Made by a program: the position numbers and the translations under genes. A DNA stretch of 64,000 nucleotides. It comes from an uncultured Mucilaginibacter sp. Its GTDB lineage: Bacteria; Bacteroidota; Bacteroidia; Sphingobacteriales; Sphingobacteriaceae. The notes under the pieces were generated by a model. That model worked only from the letters and a program-made list of their open reading frames with translations. It had not been told where the DNA came from and searched no databases. This document shows, in pieces, positions 8,653-19,080 of the stretch (position 1 is the stretch's first letter; every line of letters starts with the position of its first letter). The DNA lies in the NCBI RefSeq assembly GCF_946479965.1, contig NZ_CAMLHX010000017.1:1-64000 (forward strand), written 5' to 3'.

Positions 8653-8671
8653 GATGGGTTTAAAACCCATC
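8653..8671. repeat. 19-base perfect palindrome
   Basis: GATGGGTTTAAAACCCATC is fully self-complementary around a central A. It is intergenic between the divergent VOC and M14 peptidase genes and could be an operator or a small repeat. Confidence 0.5.
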
Positions 8672-8762
8672 GCTATGACAGCATCCCGTTACCTGAATGT
8701 TTTGCCCGTTTTTTGTTTCCTGTTATTTTATACCTAAATTAGTTTTCTGCCAAACTCTGCCT

Positions 8763-11255
8763 ATGTTTAAAAAGACCATCCTCTTTCTGCTTTGCACTTT
8801 CTGCTTTATCACCGCCTTTGCTCAAAAGCTGCAATCTCCTGATGAGTTTTTGGGGTATAAGCTGGGCTCGCAGTTTACCAGTCATTATCGCCTGGTTGAT
8901 TATTTCAGATATGTGGCAGCCACCTCCAAGCAGGTTAAACTGGTGCAGTATGGCACAACTAACGAGGGCAGGCCGCTTATGACTATGTTCATTGCATCCG
9001 CAGAAAACATTGGCAAGCTGGAAAACATACGAGCAAATAACCTGCGCCTGGCAGGGCTTGATAAAGGCACTGCCGCAAGTACCGGCGCTCCGGTTATAAT
9101 TTGGCTCAGTTATAATGTACATGGTAATGAGCCATCGTCAAGCGAGGCAGCTATGCAAACTTTGTATGATATGGCTAACCCCGCAAATACCCGTACACAG
9201 GCCTGGCTTAAAAACGCGGTAGTGGTTATTGATCCCTGCCTTAACCCTGACGGGCGCGAACGCTACGTAAATTACTTTAACTCTGTAAAAGGTGTTACGC
9301 CAAATGTGGATCCATCATCGCGAGAGCATAACGAGGGATGGCCCGGTGGTAGGGTTAACCACTATTACTTTGACCTTAACCGCGACTGGGCCTGGCAGGT
9401 ACAAAAGGAAACGCAGGAGCGCATGGCGCTTTACAACAAATGGCTGCCGCAAATACACGTCGATTTTCATGAGCAGGGTTATAACTCGCCCTATTATTTT
9501 GCGCCGGCCGCGCAGCCTTTTCATAAGGATATAACCGCCTGGCAGCAGGAGTTTCAGACCACCATTGGCAAAAACAACGCTAAGTATTTTGACCAAAACG
9601 GCTGGCTGTATTTTACCCGCGAGGAGTTTGACCTGCTGTACCCATCATACGGCGACACCTACCCCATTTACAACGGCTCTGTTGGTATGACGTATGAGCA
9701 GGGTGGGATAGGCGCGGGTCTGGCGGTTACTACCCGCACCGGCGATGTGCTTACACTGGCAGATCGGATCACCCATCACCACTCCAACAGTTTAAGTACG
9801 ATTGAAACAGCTGCCGAGCATGCGCAGAAAGCGGTACAGGAGTTTAAGAAATATTTTGACGTCGCTACCGCTACCCCGGTGGGCGATTATAAAACCTATG
9901 TTATTAAAAATGATAATGAGGATAATTTAACTGCTTTAAGCAAACTGCTTGATCATAATGGGATTGAGTATCGCCTTGGGGCGAAAGGCAGCTTTACAGG
10001 CTTTGATTATTTTACGGGGAAGAACGCTCAATTTACCATTGCCGCGAAGGATATGGTGATAAGCGCCTATCAGCCAAAATCGGTTTTACTGAATGTGCTG
10101 TTTGAGCCCAAAACCTTCGTGGCCGATTCAAATACTTATGATATAACTGCCTGGTCCTTGCCCTATGCGTATGGCCTGAGAACCTACGGCCTTAAAGACG
10201 CTATACAACTTACAGCGGCAAGCCCCGCAAAACCCGCAAAGGAACCGATTGCCAGCAGCACCTACGCTTATATAGCCACCTGGAAATCTGTTGAGGATGT
10301 AAAGTTTCTGGCTGCACTGTTAACCGAAAAAGTAAAAGTGCGTTTCTCTGAGCGCGCGTTTGAGGTTAGCGGTCAGCAATTTGCTCCGGGCTCATTAATT
10401 ATAGCAAAGGCGGGAAACGACCGGCCGGATCTGGATGAACTGATAAAACGTATGGCGGTAAAATTTGGCCGGAAACCTGTACCGCTTTCCTCCGGATTTG
10501 TTGAGAAAGGTGCCGACTTAGGCTCGGGCACAGTGCGGTATATTAAGCCGCCCAAAATTATGGTAATTGCCGGTACCGGTGTGGCGGCGGAGAACATGGG
10601 AGAGGTTTGGCACTTTTTTGATCAGCAAATTGGCTTCCCGGTCACCATCGTTCGGCATAGCGATATAGGCAAGGTTAAGTTGGCAGATTTTAACGTCATC
10701 ATTCTTCCTGATGGCCCGTATGATGATTTTAAGGCGGACCGAATAGCTGATTGGGTAAAGGATGGCGGCAAACTGATAGCCATGGGTAGCTCCATAAAAC
10801 AGCTTACAGAAAAGCAGGGCTTTGCTATTAAGGATGTGGATAGCGTTGATACCGACAAAAAGAAAGACAAACCTGAAGTTAAAATGTATGAAGACAGGCA
10901 GCGCGATGCTTTTAATACTAACGTAGCGGGTGCCATTTATAAAGTTGATCTGGATAACAGCCACCCACTGGCTTTTGGTTATCCTGATTTTTACTATACC
11001 CTAAAGCTTGACGATGCTTTATACGGGTTACTGGACGACGGCTGGAACGTGGCCACTATGAAAAAAGACGCCTACGTGGCGGGCTTGGTAGGAAGTAAAA
11101 GCAAACAAAAGCTAAGCAAAGGCGGCCTGTTGTTCGGTGTGCAAAACATGGGCCGAGGCTCGGTAGTTTACATGGTTGACGATCCTTTGTTCCGCGGATT
11201 TTGGGAAAACGGTAAACTGCTTTTCTGTAACGCGGTATTTATGGTTGGGCAGTGA
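8763..11255 (+). CDS. Secreted M14 family zinc metallocarboxypeptidase
   Basis: The start at 8763 gives MFKKTILFLLCTFCFITAFAQ, a clear Sec signal peptide; an upstream ATG at 8697 would only add a non-signal stretch. About 830 residues. The M14 zinc site is visible: HGNE near residue 120 gives the first His and Glu ligands, and VDFHEQG further on gives the third His. The substrate-binding region DPCLNPDGRERY and the catalytic Glu in the TYEQGG segment are also present. The C-terminal half (residues about 420-830) carries a glutamine-amidotransferase-like region common in large Bacteroidota M14 proteins (IILPDGPYDDFKADRIADWVKDGGKL). It probably trims peptides in the periplasm or outside the cell. 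Confidence 0.9.
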   Translation: MFKKTILFLLCTFCFITAFAQKLQSPDEFLGYKLGSQFTSHYRLVDYFRYVAATSKQVKLVQYGTTNEGRPLMTMFIASAENIGKLENIRANNLRLAGLDKGTAASTGAPVIIWLSYNVHGNEPSSSEAAMQTLYDMANPANTRTQAWLKNAVVVIDPCLNPDGRERYVNYFNSVKGVTPNVDPSSREHNEGWPGGRVNHYYFDLNRDWAWQVQKETQERMALYNKWLPQIHVDFHEQGYNSPYYFAPAAQPFHKDITAWQQEFQTTIGKNNAKYFDQNGWLYFTREEFDLLYPSYGDTYPIYNGSVGMTYEQGGIGAGLAVTTRTGDVLTLADRITHHHSNSLSTIETAAEHAQKAVQEFKKYFDVATATPVGDYKTYVIKNDNEDNLTALSKLLDHNGIEYRLGAKGSFTGFDYFTGKNAQFTIAAKDMVISAYQPKSVLLNVLFEPKTFVADSNTYDITAWSLPYAYGLRTYGLKDAIQLTAASPAKPAKEPIASSTYAYIATWKSVEDVKFLAALLTEKVKVRFSERAFEVSGQQFAPGSLIIAKAGNDRPDLDELIKRMAVKFGRKPVPLSSGFVEKGADLGSGTVRYIKPPKIMVIAGTGVAAENMGEVWHFFDQQIGFPVTIVRHSDIGKVKLADFNVIILPDGPYDDFKADRIADWVKDGGKLIAMGSSIKQLTEKQGFAIKDVDSVDTDKKKDKPEVKMYEDRQRDAFNTNVAGAIYKVDLDNSHPLAFGYPDFYYTLKLDDALYGLLDDGWNVATMKKDAYVAGLVGSKSKQKLSKGGLLFGVQNMGRGSVVYMVDDPLFRGFWENGKLLFCNAVFMVGQ

Positions 11256-11388
11256 TTCAGTTGGCAGTTTTCAGTTAGCAGATACTATTGCGATTGCGAA
11301 GATTTAATTAGATGCTTGGTTGTATAATTAAAGTCTTAGTTATAAATTGTGATGCCAATTGCCTTTAAACCAATAAATAGCCAAGTAT

Positions 11389-14112
11389 ATGCCACGTATA
11401 CTTACACCACATAAGCTTCGCTATTGCCTTTTACTGCTGCTTTTAATAAGCAGTACTGTTCTTCGCGCCCAAGCCATAATTGGAAAAGTTATCGCCTCGC
11501 ATAGCGAAAAACAGAAGGAACAACCTGCCGAAAAACTCTACCTGCAGTTAGATAAAACCAATTATGGGGTAAGCGATACCTTGCGTTTCAAAGCCTATTT
11601 ATTCAACGCGTCAATTTTAAACGCTTCGGCAAAAAGCAATATTGTTTATATAGAGCTGAGCGATGAAAACAATATGGTACAAGCACGCAGGTTGGTACAG
11701 TTAACTAACGGTATTGGCTGGGGCAGTATCCCGCTGGTAAAAAGAGACTTCGCCGAAGGGGGTTATACCCTGCGCGCCTATACCCAATGGATGCTCAATT
11801 TTGATGAAAGCCAGGTATTTAAGCAGCAGTTTTATGTAAGTAATATTGATAAGTATAAATGGCTCATCAATGTTAATTCTACGGTTAAAGACAACACAGC
11901 GCAGTTAAATGTAAAACTGACGGGGATAGATAAAAAGCCGATAGCATCACAGCGCGTTCTTTTTGGCGTAAGGCAGGGCGAAAGCCTGATCCGCAGTGAC
12001 CGGCCGCAGACCACATCCATAACCGGCGAGTTAAATATCCCCCTGGCCGTAAAAGATAACCCCGCGCCTGTTTATGCCTCTTTACACAAAGGCACTTATG
12101 GCGATATTAATGAACAGGTATATAAGTTCCCAATAATTTATAACCGACCGGAAAAGGCCGATATACAATTTATGCCCGAAGGCGGACACCTGGTAGCCGG
12201 AATTAAAACTAAGGTCGGTGTAAAAGCCATTGGCGAAAATGGCAAAGGGTTAAATGTATCCGGCAACATACTCAACAGCCTTACCAACAGGCAGGTGGGC
12301 AGCTTTGTGGCAAGTGCTACAGGCATGGGCAGCTTTGATTTCGTGCCTGTGGCGGGATTGGCTTATAAAGCGGTTGTTGATCTGCCCGGGGGCGTAAAAA
12401 AAGAATACCCGTTCCCCGAAGTAAAAGCGGTAGGAACCGTACTAAGCGTCATTAACCCACAGCAATCCGATTCGGTAATAATAAACATAACATCGTCGCC
12501 AGGCTTAAATAATTACTATATGTTGCTAGGGCAATCAAAGGAGAAAGTGTGTTTTGCGGCTAAGGTGGTTTTGGCAAATAACTCCAAAACCGTAAAAGCC
12601 CCAAAAACCGCGTTTGCAAGCGGTATAGTGCGCTTTACGCTGCTAAGTGAGCAGTTGACAACGCTTAATGAACGCATTGTCTACATCGACCACAAAGACA
12701 ACCTGAAAATAACCATAACCTCGCATCAGAAAACTTATGCTCCGCAGGATAGCATTGCATTAAACGTGCAGGTAACAGATAAAGACAATAACCCCGTGAA
12801 AGGCACATTCTCCATGAGTGTAATAACCGCCCAGCCGGATTCCGGCAAGGTTAAAAATTCTATCTTAACGAATCTGCTATTAACGTCAGACATTAAAGGC
12901 GAAATAGAAGATCCTATGTATTTCTTGACAAGCGGACATGAAAAACAGCTGGATGATCTGCTATTAACGCAAGGGTGGACCGGGTTTGACTGGAAGGACG
13001 TTATGCAACCCCCAAAGCCAATGAAGTTTAAAGCCGAAATGGGTTATTCCGTAAGCGGCAAGGTGGATAAGTTGTTTAATAAGCCTGTAAAAGATGCCAA
13101 CATAAGCATAACCAGCATAAAGCCCATAATGGTAGATAATACAAAGAGTGATGAAGAGGGTTATTTTGAATTTACCGATCTGCCGCTTGCTGATTCATCG
13201 GCTTTCTTCCTAAACTCCACCAATGAAAAAGGCCGGAAAAGCACCTTTGATATAACACTTGATAAACCGGAACGGCCCGTATTTGCCAAAAATATACTAC
13301 AAATGCCCTGGTACGTAAACACCGATACCGCCATACTAAAACTGGTAGATACCGTGCTGCTTAACCAGTTCAGTAACGAAAAATTAAGCGGGATGGGTAA
13401 TGTTTTAGGAGAGGTAAATATTAAGGAAAGACGAATTGTGCGCAACTCGCTTAACCTTAACGGACCGGGCGAGGCGGACCAGGTAATTGATACCCGCGAA
13501 ATTGAAAAGGAACCTAAAATGTCTTTGCTGGAATTGTTGAAGAAAAAAGTAAAAGGGTTCAGAACACAAGGCCTTCGGCCGGCCGTGCGCTACTTTATAG
13601 GTAGTAATGAAATAACGGGGATGATATTTGACGGCATTAATCCCGATCAATTTTATATAAGGTGGCTGGATTTACTTGATTATTATACCAGCGACGATAT
13701 TGCGGGCGTAGAGGTAATGGATTTTTATCATAACTCTAGATATTTCCTCAAGTTTCGTCCGAAGGTAAAAAGCCCGGTACCGGCTTATTTAGAGATAACA
13801 ACCAAAGGCTTGGACGGCCCCTTTTTGAAAAAGACAAATGGCTATGTAATGCACAGGGCACCGGTGCTGGCTTTGGCCAAAGACTTTTACCGGCCAAGGT
13901 ATACCATAAAAAGCGCCGCAGTTGCAGCCCTTGATGAGCGAACTACCATCCATTGGGAACCTAATATTGTTACAGATAAAGATGGTAAGGCAACGGTGAG
14001 CTTTTATGCGGCAGGGCAGGCAGCAACCTATACAGTAACAATGGAAGGCAGTAATATGGACGGGAGTTTAGGCTCGGATGTGAGCCATATCAGCGTAAAA
14101 CAAGAGCGGTAA
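11389..14112 (+). CDS. Exported MG2 (alpha-2-macroglobulin-like) domain protein
   Basis: 907 residues with an N-terminal signal peptide ending near STVLRAQA. Residues about 45-150 form an MG2-type macroglobulin domain with the signature EKLYLQLDKTNYGVSDTLRFKAYLF. More beta-sandwich domains follow. A carboxypeptidase-regulatory-like domain starts around SVSGKVDKLFNKPVKDANISI, and a region resembling a TonB plug (ITGMIFDGINPDQF, DIAGVEVM) lies near residues 740-790. No thioester motif is seen, so it is not a classical trapping macroglobulin. It is typical of large Bacteroidota surface or periplasmic proteins of unknown role. Convergent with the receptor at 14203. Confidence 0.75.
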   Translation: MPRILTPHKLRYCLLLLLLISSTVLRAQAIIGKVIASHSEKQKEQPAEKLYLQLDKTNYGVSDTLRFKAYLFNASILNASAKSNIVYIELSDENNMVQARRLVQLTNGIGWGSIPLVKRDFAEGGYTLRAYTQWMLNFDESQVFKQQFYVSNIDKYKWLINVNSTVKDNTAQLNVKLTGIDKKPIASQRVLFGVRQGESLIRSDRPQTTSITGELNIPLAVKDNPAPVYASLHKGTYGDINEQVYKFPIIYNRPEKADIQFMPEGGHLVAGIKTKVGVKAIGENGKGLNVSGNILNSLTNRQVGSFVASATGMGSFDFVPVAGLAYKAVVDLPGGVKKEYPFPEVKAVGTVLSVINPQQSDSVIINITSSPGLNNYYMLLGQSKEKVCFAAKVVLANNSKTVKAPKTAFASGIVRFTLLSEQLTTLNERIVYIDHKDNLKITITSHQKTYAPQDSIALNVQVTDKDNNPVKGTFSMSVITAQPDSGKVKNSILTNLLLTSDIKGEIEDPMYFLTSGHEKQLDDLLLTQGWTGFDWKDVMQPPKPMKFKAEMGYSVSGKVDKLFNKPVKDANISITSIKPIMVDNTKSDEEGYFEFTDLPLADSSAFFLNSTNEKGRKSTFDITLDKPERPVFAKNILQMPWYVNTDTAILKLVDTVLLNQFSNEKLSGMGNVLGEVNIKERRIVRNSLNLNGPGEADQVIDTREIEKEPKMSLLELLKKKVKGFRTQGLRPAVRYFIGSNEITGMIFDGINPDQFYIRWLDLLDYYTSDDIAGVEVMDFYHNSRYFLKFRPKVKSPVPAYLEITTKGLDGPFLKKTNGYVMHRAPVLALAKDFYRPRYTIKSAAVAALDERTTIHWEPNIVTDKDGKATVSFYAAGQAATYTVTMEGSNMDGSLGSDVSHISVKQER

Positions 14113-14202
14113 ATCCATTAGAGTTTGTTCGCCTTGTTCACACACGCAAGCGGAAAAAGCAAATGGCAGACAATTAACGGCCTGCCATCGCTCTATGTAT
14201 AA

Positions 14203-16644
14203 CTAACCTCCGCTAACTCGGCTTTTTTCAGCCTCCGCGCCGCTGCGTATTTGCCGTGCTTTTATGTTGGTACTGCCAAAATTATAGGCCACATTTAAGC
14301 GAAACACACGGGTGTCGCTTTTTTGCCTTATCTGGAAGTTGTTGCCCAGCGCGTTGCTGTTAAGATCGTTCCTTAAAGTGTTAAATACGTCATTTAAGGC
14401 TACTTTTACAGTTAGTTTTTTATTGGCGAAAGATCGGCTCACACCGGCGTCAATAGAATAGCGGGGAAATATATAATATATACCATAAGCTAAGGCTGAG
14501 TTATAATTGCCGGTTATCTCGGCCTTAAACTTGGCAACGGTAAGGGTTTGGGTAGACTTGACTGTAAAAGCCGCCCGTCCATTATCAACATTGCCGCCGG
14601 CAAAGTTATCTGATTTAAAGCCCAGGTAGAAACCGTTAAAATTGACGTTGCCCGACCACCATTTTGCTATTTTATAGGGCGAGTAAATATTAACACTGTA
14701 GCTTTCCTGTGTCCTTAAGTTATCATTGGTTTGATAAGTTGTATTGGTTCCGGGCAAAGGCAATATAAGTTCGGTTATAACATCGGTGGTATGGCTATAT
14801 CCTAAACCTACCGTGATAGTTTTGTTGTAAGTATAGTTAAGCTCAAAGTTGTTGGTATACTGTGGCTTAAGGAATGAGTTGCCCTTGCTGTAAGTGTAAG
14901 GATCAAGATAATAGATAAAAGGATTGAGATTGCTGTAATTCGGCCTGTCTATACGACGGCTGTAAGAAAAACCCAGGTCGTTCTTTTTGCCAAACGAGTG
15001 ATTAATAAATACGCTTGGGAAAAAGTTAAGATAACTGCGTTTAACCGTTTGGCTACCTACAAGGTCACCCTCAGATTCGGTATTCTCTGCCCGCAGGCCA
15101 ACTTGTATGGATCCATTTTTAAACTCGTGGTTCAGGTTGGTGTAGGCGGCAGCTATCTGCTCAGTATATATAAACCTGTTAGTGCGGCCCGCGTCGTTCA
15201 CAAAAGCGGTACCGTCAAATTTTTGCGCGCGCAGATCGTTGTCTGTTTTTACGCTGCTAACTTTTATACCGCTTTCAAACTTCCATGTCTTACTAAGTGG
15301 TTTTGTATAGTCGGCTTTGCCCGAATATATTTCAATTGAAGATGGACTCTGATTGCGTAGTAGCAATGGCTTTTTGTCTGCATCCGGATCTGGCTTACCG
15401 TCCGGTAAAAAGTAATAGGTATCATAGGTAGCGACAGAATTATTGTTGAACTTTGAATAATCAAGGTCAATGGCCAAGTCCTGCCCAAGGGTATCTATTT
15501 TGTAACGATCATTAAGATTAAAAGCAATGTTTTTATAACGGTTTTCAACATTTGATGCCGTGTTTAAATAGGATTTTAGTGTACGCGATGGGTCGCTTAT
15601 ATCAGTATGATTGTCAATTAAATCACGTCCGCCATTTGTATAGCCGCTTGCCACTACTCCGAAAGTGTTTTTACTGCTCGTTTCCAGATCAGCACCTATG
15701 TTAAAGTTGTTGTAATAGTTTTTATTTGTCATTTTGCTGAGCTGGTCAAAATAAGGCGTTGTACTGCCTGCAATCACACGGTTTATCCCGATCTCGCGGT
15801 AGCGGTTGTTATCGCCGCGGCTTATAGTACCGAAAATGTTGAGTGGGCCGTTTTTGTGATTAATATTCAGGCTCGTGGCATCGCGAAAATTCTTACCGCG
15901 CGAAACACCTTGTGAAAGACTACCGTTGGTGCCTTTTTGTTTGTTCTTTTTTAGTTTGATATTGATGATGCCCGAATTTCCCGCCGCGTCATATTTAGCC
16001 GATGGATTGGTTATGATCTCAATAGTCGAAATAGTATTCCCATCTGTAGAACGTAATAAAGTGGCCAGCTGCGCCGACGATAGATAAGTAAGCTTATCGT
16101 TTATCATTACCGTAACACCCTGCTTGCCACGCAGACTGATGTTGTCATCTTTATCAACGGTAACACCCGGCGCGCGCTCCAATATTTCCATAGCGGTGTT
16201 GCCTGCAGCAAGTATGCTGTTCTCAACATTCATTACGGTGCGGTCAACTTTACGTTCTATTAATGGTTTAGCGGCGGTTATGTTAACCGCGTTAAGCGTT
16301 TTGGGGGCTTCTGCCAGGGTTATAGTAGGTACGGCGATCTGTGTGGTGCCATCGGCAGTAAATGCTGCACTCCGCCCCTTAGCGTAACCAACAGATGTGG
16401 CTTTTATAAGGTAACTGCCTTTAGCAATGTTGTCAAAAAAGTAAGCGCCTTTCTCATCAGTAAGTGCGCCCTTTACAATTGTCGAATCGGTTGCACGCAG
16501 CAAACTTACTGTTGCAAATTCAACCGGTTTTGAGGTGCCATCTTTAATTGTGCCTGTTACTTTATTGGTTTGCGCCTGCGCCGTACCGGCGCCGATAAAA
16601 AAGAATAGCGCTAATATGTATATTGAAGTAAAAAAATGTTTCAT
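14203..16644 (-). CDS. TonB-dependent receptor, OMP_b-brl_3 family
   Basis: 813 residues. A signal peptide ends near GTAQAQ. Residues 28-110 form a carboxypeptidase-regulatory-like beta-sandwich (VTGTIKDGTSKPVEFATVSLL). The plug covers about 130-240 (AMEILERAPGVTVDKDDNISLRGKQGV, IEIITNPSAKYDAAGNSGIINIKLK). The rest is an outer-membrane barrel with NPFIYYLDPYTYSKGN and NLNPF-type motifs. It is the same family as the truncated gene at the window start. No SusD partner is adjacent, so the ligand is unknown. It stands alone on its strand, with about 180 bases upstream. Confidence 0.88.
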   Translation of the reverse strand: MKHFFTSIYILALFFFIGAGTAQAQTNKVTGTIKDGTSKPVEFATVSLLRATDSTIVKGALTDEKGAYFFDNIAKGSYLIKATSVGYAKGRSAAFTADGTTQIAVPTITLAEAPKTLNAVNITAAKPLIERKVDRTVMNVENSILAAGNTAMEILERAPGVTVDKDDNISLRGKQGVTVMINDKLTYLSSAQLATLLRSTDGNTISTIEIITNPSAKYDAAGNSGIINIKLKKNKQKGTNGSLSQGVSRGKNFRDATSLNINHKNGPLNIFGTISRGDNNRYREIGINRVIAGSTTPYFDQLSKMTNKNYYNNFNIGADLETSSKNTFGVVASGYTNGGRDLIDNHTDISDPSRTLKSYLNTASNVENRYKNIAFNLNDRYKIDTLGQDLAIDLDYSKFNNNSVATYDTYYFLPDGKPDPDADKKPLLLRNQSPSSIEIYSGKADYTKPLSKTWKFESGIKVSSVKTDNDLRAQKFDGTAFVNDAGRTNRFIYTEQIAAAYTNLNHEFKNGSIQVGLRAENTESEGDLVGSQTVKRSYLNFFPSVFINHSFGKKNDLGFSYSRRIDRPNYSNLNPFIYYLDPYTYSKGNSFLKPQYTNNFELNYTYNKTITVGLGYSHTTDVITELILPLPGTNTTYQTNDNLRTQESYSVNIYSPYKIAKWWSGNVNFNGFYLGFKSDNFAGGNVDNGRAAFTVKSTQTLTVAKFKAEITGNYNSALAYGIYYIFPRYSIDAGVSRSFANKKLTVKVALNDVFNTLRNDLNSNALGNNFQIRQKSDTRVFRLNVAYNFGSTNIKARQIRSGAEAEKSRVSGG

Positions 16645-16821
16645 AAACGTTGTGTTTTGGCAAAAAAGTTCCGCTAAAAGAAATCGCTTTCTTTTTTAAG
16701 ATGTTATTAATGTTTTATGTTGATTAAACCGCCGTACAAGCCGGTGGCTGTTTGTTATCCAGCGCAATTGTGCGCATTTTACATTAAGATGCAAAAACAG
16801 GGGGTGAGGTTACAAACAATT

Positions 16822-17058
16822 TTATTTTTTATTGCCGGGAAGCAATTCACTTTTGTTAAGTACAGGGAAAAGCGGCAAAATAACGTCCTTAACTACTGAG
16901 AAGTAGCGGCGTTGCGCCTTCGCATTAAAAACGCCACCTGCCGTAACATTTTTTAAAATCAAAGAGGCTGATGGTGCAGCAGCTTGGTAAAATGTTAATA
17001 TAAGCCCGCTGAATAGCAGCAGGCTTATATATTTCATGTATGTGGTAAACATTTTCAC
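16822..17058 (-). CDS. Small exported or membrane-anchored protein
   Basis: 78 residues, starting two bases after the stop codon of the PspC gene on the same strand, which suggests translational coupling. Residues 10-30 are hydrophobic (YISLLLFSGLILTFYQAAAPSA), a signal peptide or single anchor. The rest is short and basic. I recognise no family; the ORF is supported mainly by its position and signal. Confidence 0.5.
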   Translation of the reverse strand: MKMFTTYMKYISLLLFSGLILTFYQAAAPSASLILKNVTAGGVFNAKAQRRYFSVVKDVILPLFPVLNKSELLPGNKK

Positions 17059-17060
17059 GT

Positions 17061-18692
17061 TTATTTTACAATTTTCACGCTATCGGGTTTTGCTGTAACC
17101 AGGGTATCAACTTTGCACTCCAGGCCATTCGCGGTCATTATAAAGGCAGCTTTTTTATCATCTTGCCATTTATTCTTCTCCTTGCATTGGTACAGATCAA
17201 CGCCCCATACATAACGGTTCATCTCATCATCAATAATAATCACAGCATTCATAGGTACTTTCAATGTAAGGTGTATGTCCTGATCATGCCATGATGTGCC
17301 GCTTACACGCTCTAAACGCCTGTCAAATTTTAAAACAGAATCTTGCTGACTAAACAAATAGCGGGTGCCGCGGGCATTAAACAACGCATTCTCATAGCTG
17401 CTGCCTTTTGACCGGTAGGTTTGCACTAATACGGGCTGGGCTACGTCGCTTCTTTCTATGCTGATAGACATGTTTTCGGGCTCGTTGCGTCCAAAGTCTT
17501 CATCGTCAACATTAATAGTACCATTAAAGCCAGGCTTTATATCTAAACGTGTGCTGTCGGCACCGGTAAGGTATTTAACATCATTCAGCTTAAGATAGTA
17601 GGTGTTATTTGATGAGGGAAGCAATGGCGCTGTTTGGGTAAAACTTGCCGATGCGCGAAACCCTTTGCCTACTTTGGTACCATAGTATAGGCCAGTGCCA
17701 ATAGCAAAGATCCATACAGTTAACATCACCATTGCCGACGAACGGCTAAGCGATTGCGTGTTGAATATCGCTTTTAAAATAAGCAATATAATAGCAAGCA
17801 CGGGTATAAAAAGACCCAGGAAGACCGAAAAGCAGATCCAGATAAAATATTCATTATCAATAACGCTGAATGGGAATATATCAAGCGGCCCCGTGTTCCA
17901 TATCAGCACAAGCGCAAGACAAACTATCAGGGCAATGGCCATCGCAAAAAAGTCGAGCAAAATAAATATGCCTAATATTTTAACAAGCAGTTTGCCCGAT
18001 GTGCTGAAAAAACGCCCCAAATGATAAAACAGATCGCCAAAAAAGTCTCTCAATCTGTAAATAAAAGGTTTGGCTTCGGCCCTAAAGTCGTCTGCACGGC
18101 TTTTTACAGCGCTCATTTCTTCTTCCAGGTTATCCTTAAAGCCTTGCAGTGTTAGCTTTTGCCCCTTCATGGCCATACGGTCGGCGCGACTAACGGCTCT
18201 TGGTATCACTATCCATAATATGATATACAGGACAACGCCCAGGCCGCCAATGCATGCAGTTAGTGCAAATAATAGTCTGAACCAAATTGCCGAGATATTG
18301 AAGTAATTACCAAGCCCGGCACAAACTCCTGCAACCAGGCGTAAGTCAGGATCGCGAAACAGGGTGCGTGTACCGCCGGAATAGTCATAAGCACTAAAGT
18401 GTTGATTAGGAACAGCGTCTTCGTCTGCATGTTCAAAATCTTCAACCGTACCCATCTGGTTTATAACGGCTTTAATATCGGCCTCTACAATAACCTGCCT
18501 GTTTTCGCGGCTAAGCATTTCAGAGAACATCTCCGCAATGCGGTTCTCAATATCCGTGGTGATCTCGTGGCTGTCTGCTGAGTTAAGAAAATGGCGCTTA
18601 ACGTCCGTCATGTAGCTTTTAAGTATCTCGTAAGCATCTTCTTCAATATGGAAGACAATGCCGTTTATGTTTATTATAATAGTTTTATTCAT
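17061..18692 (-). CDS. PspC domain-containing membrane protein
   Basis: 543 residues. The N-terminal ~90 residues are a soluble helical region (NINGIVFHIEEDAYEILKSYM) commonly found before PspC in Bacteroidota. The PspC domain spans about residues 105-165 (LFRDPDLRLVAGVCAGLGNYFNISAIWFRLLFAL) with a membrane helix ending in IVIPRA. Several further membrane segments (about 235-345) and a C-terminal extracytoplasmic beta-rich domain follow. PspC proteins respond to envelope stress. It is encoded 19 bases after the PadR gene, so it is probably under PadR control. Confidence 0.88.
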   Translation of the reverse strand: MNKTIIININGIVFHIEEDAYEILKSYMTDVKRHFLNSADSHEITTDIENRIAEMFSEMLSRENRQVIVEADIKAVINQMGTVEDFEHADEDAVPNQHFSAYDYSGGTRTLFRDPDLRLVAGVCAGLGNYFNISAIWFRLLFALTACIGGLGVVLYIILWIVIPRAVSRADRMAMKGQKLTLQGFKDNLEEEMSAVKSRADDFRAEAKPFIYRLRDFFGDLFYHLGRFFSTSGKLLVKILGIFILLDFFAMAIALIVCLALVLIWNTGPLDIFPFSVIDNEYFIWICFSVFLGLFIPVLAIILLILKAIFNTQSLSRSSAMVMLTVWIFAIGTGLYYGTKVGKGFRASASFTQTAPLLPSSNNTYYLKLNDVKYLTGADSTRLDIKPGFNGTINVDDEDFGRNEPENMSISIERSDVAQPVLVQTYRSKGSSYENALFNARGTRYLFSQQDSVLKFDRRLERVSGTSWHDQDIHLTLKVPMNAVIIIDDEMNRYVWGVDLYQCKEKNKWQDDKKAAFIMTANGLECKVDTLVTAKPDSVKIVK

Positions 18693-18711
18693 GATGCAAT
18701 TTTTTCAGGGT

Positions 18712-19044
18712 TTAATTATTTTTTCCAACAGCGGTTTGTACAGCAAAAACCAGCTCGTTCCAGGTAGTATCTAACTGTTCAAGCACTTTTCGCCCCTCGT
18801 CAGACAGCGAGTAATACTTTCGCGGCGGGCCAGATGTGGATTCAACCCAGTTATAAGTTAGCAGCCCATTGTTTTTAAGGCGCGTTAATAGCGGATATAA
18901 GGTGCCCTCAACTACAAGCAACTGTGCTTTTTTTAGTTCGGCAATTATATCAGAGGCGTAGGTCTCATCGCGGGCGATGATGGAGAGTATACAATACTCA
19001 AGTATACCCTTACGCATTTGTGTTTGTGTGTTCTCTGCGATCAT
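18712..19044 (-). CDS. PadR family transcriptional regulator
   Basis: 110 residues, the size of PadR subfamily 2. The winged helix is clear: GILEYCILSIIARDETYASDIIAELKKAQLLVVEGTLYPLLTRLKNNGLL, then YSLSDEGRKVLEQL. It is the first gene of the PadR-PspC operon. A palindromic box and a well-formed promoter sit directly upstream, so autoregulation is likely. The -7 element ends only four bases before the start codon, so the transcript would be nearly leaderless. Confidence 0.93.
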   Translation of the reverse strand: MIAENTQTQMRKGILEYCILSIIARDETYASDIIAELKKAQLLVVEGTLYPLLTRLKNNGLLTYNWVESTSGPPRKYYSLSDEGRKVLEQLDTTWNELVFAVQTAVGKNN

Positions 19045-19048
19045 GATA

Positions 19049-19080
19049 CAAAGATATATGTTTTAAAATGTATTATGCAA
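19049..19080 (-). promoter_or_regulatory. Promoter of the padR-pspC operon
   Basis: On the minus strand, TTG (19080-19078), a 21-base spacer and TATCTTTG (19056-19049) fit the Bacteroidota consensus TTG-N17-23-TAnnTTTG. It lies immediately before the padR start at 19044. Confidence 0.7.

Noticed and set aside
8697..8762. N-terminal extension of the M14 peptidase from the ATG at 8697
   Set aside because: The extension would put 22 residues before a complete signal peptide starting at 8763.
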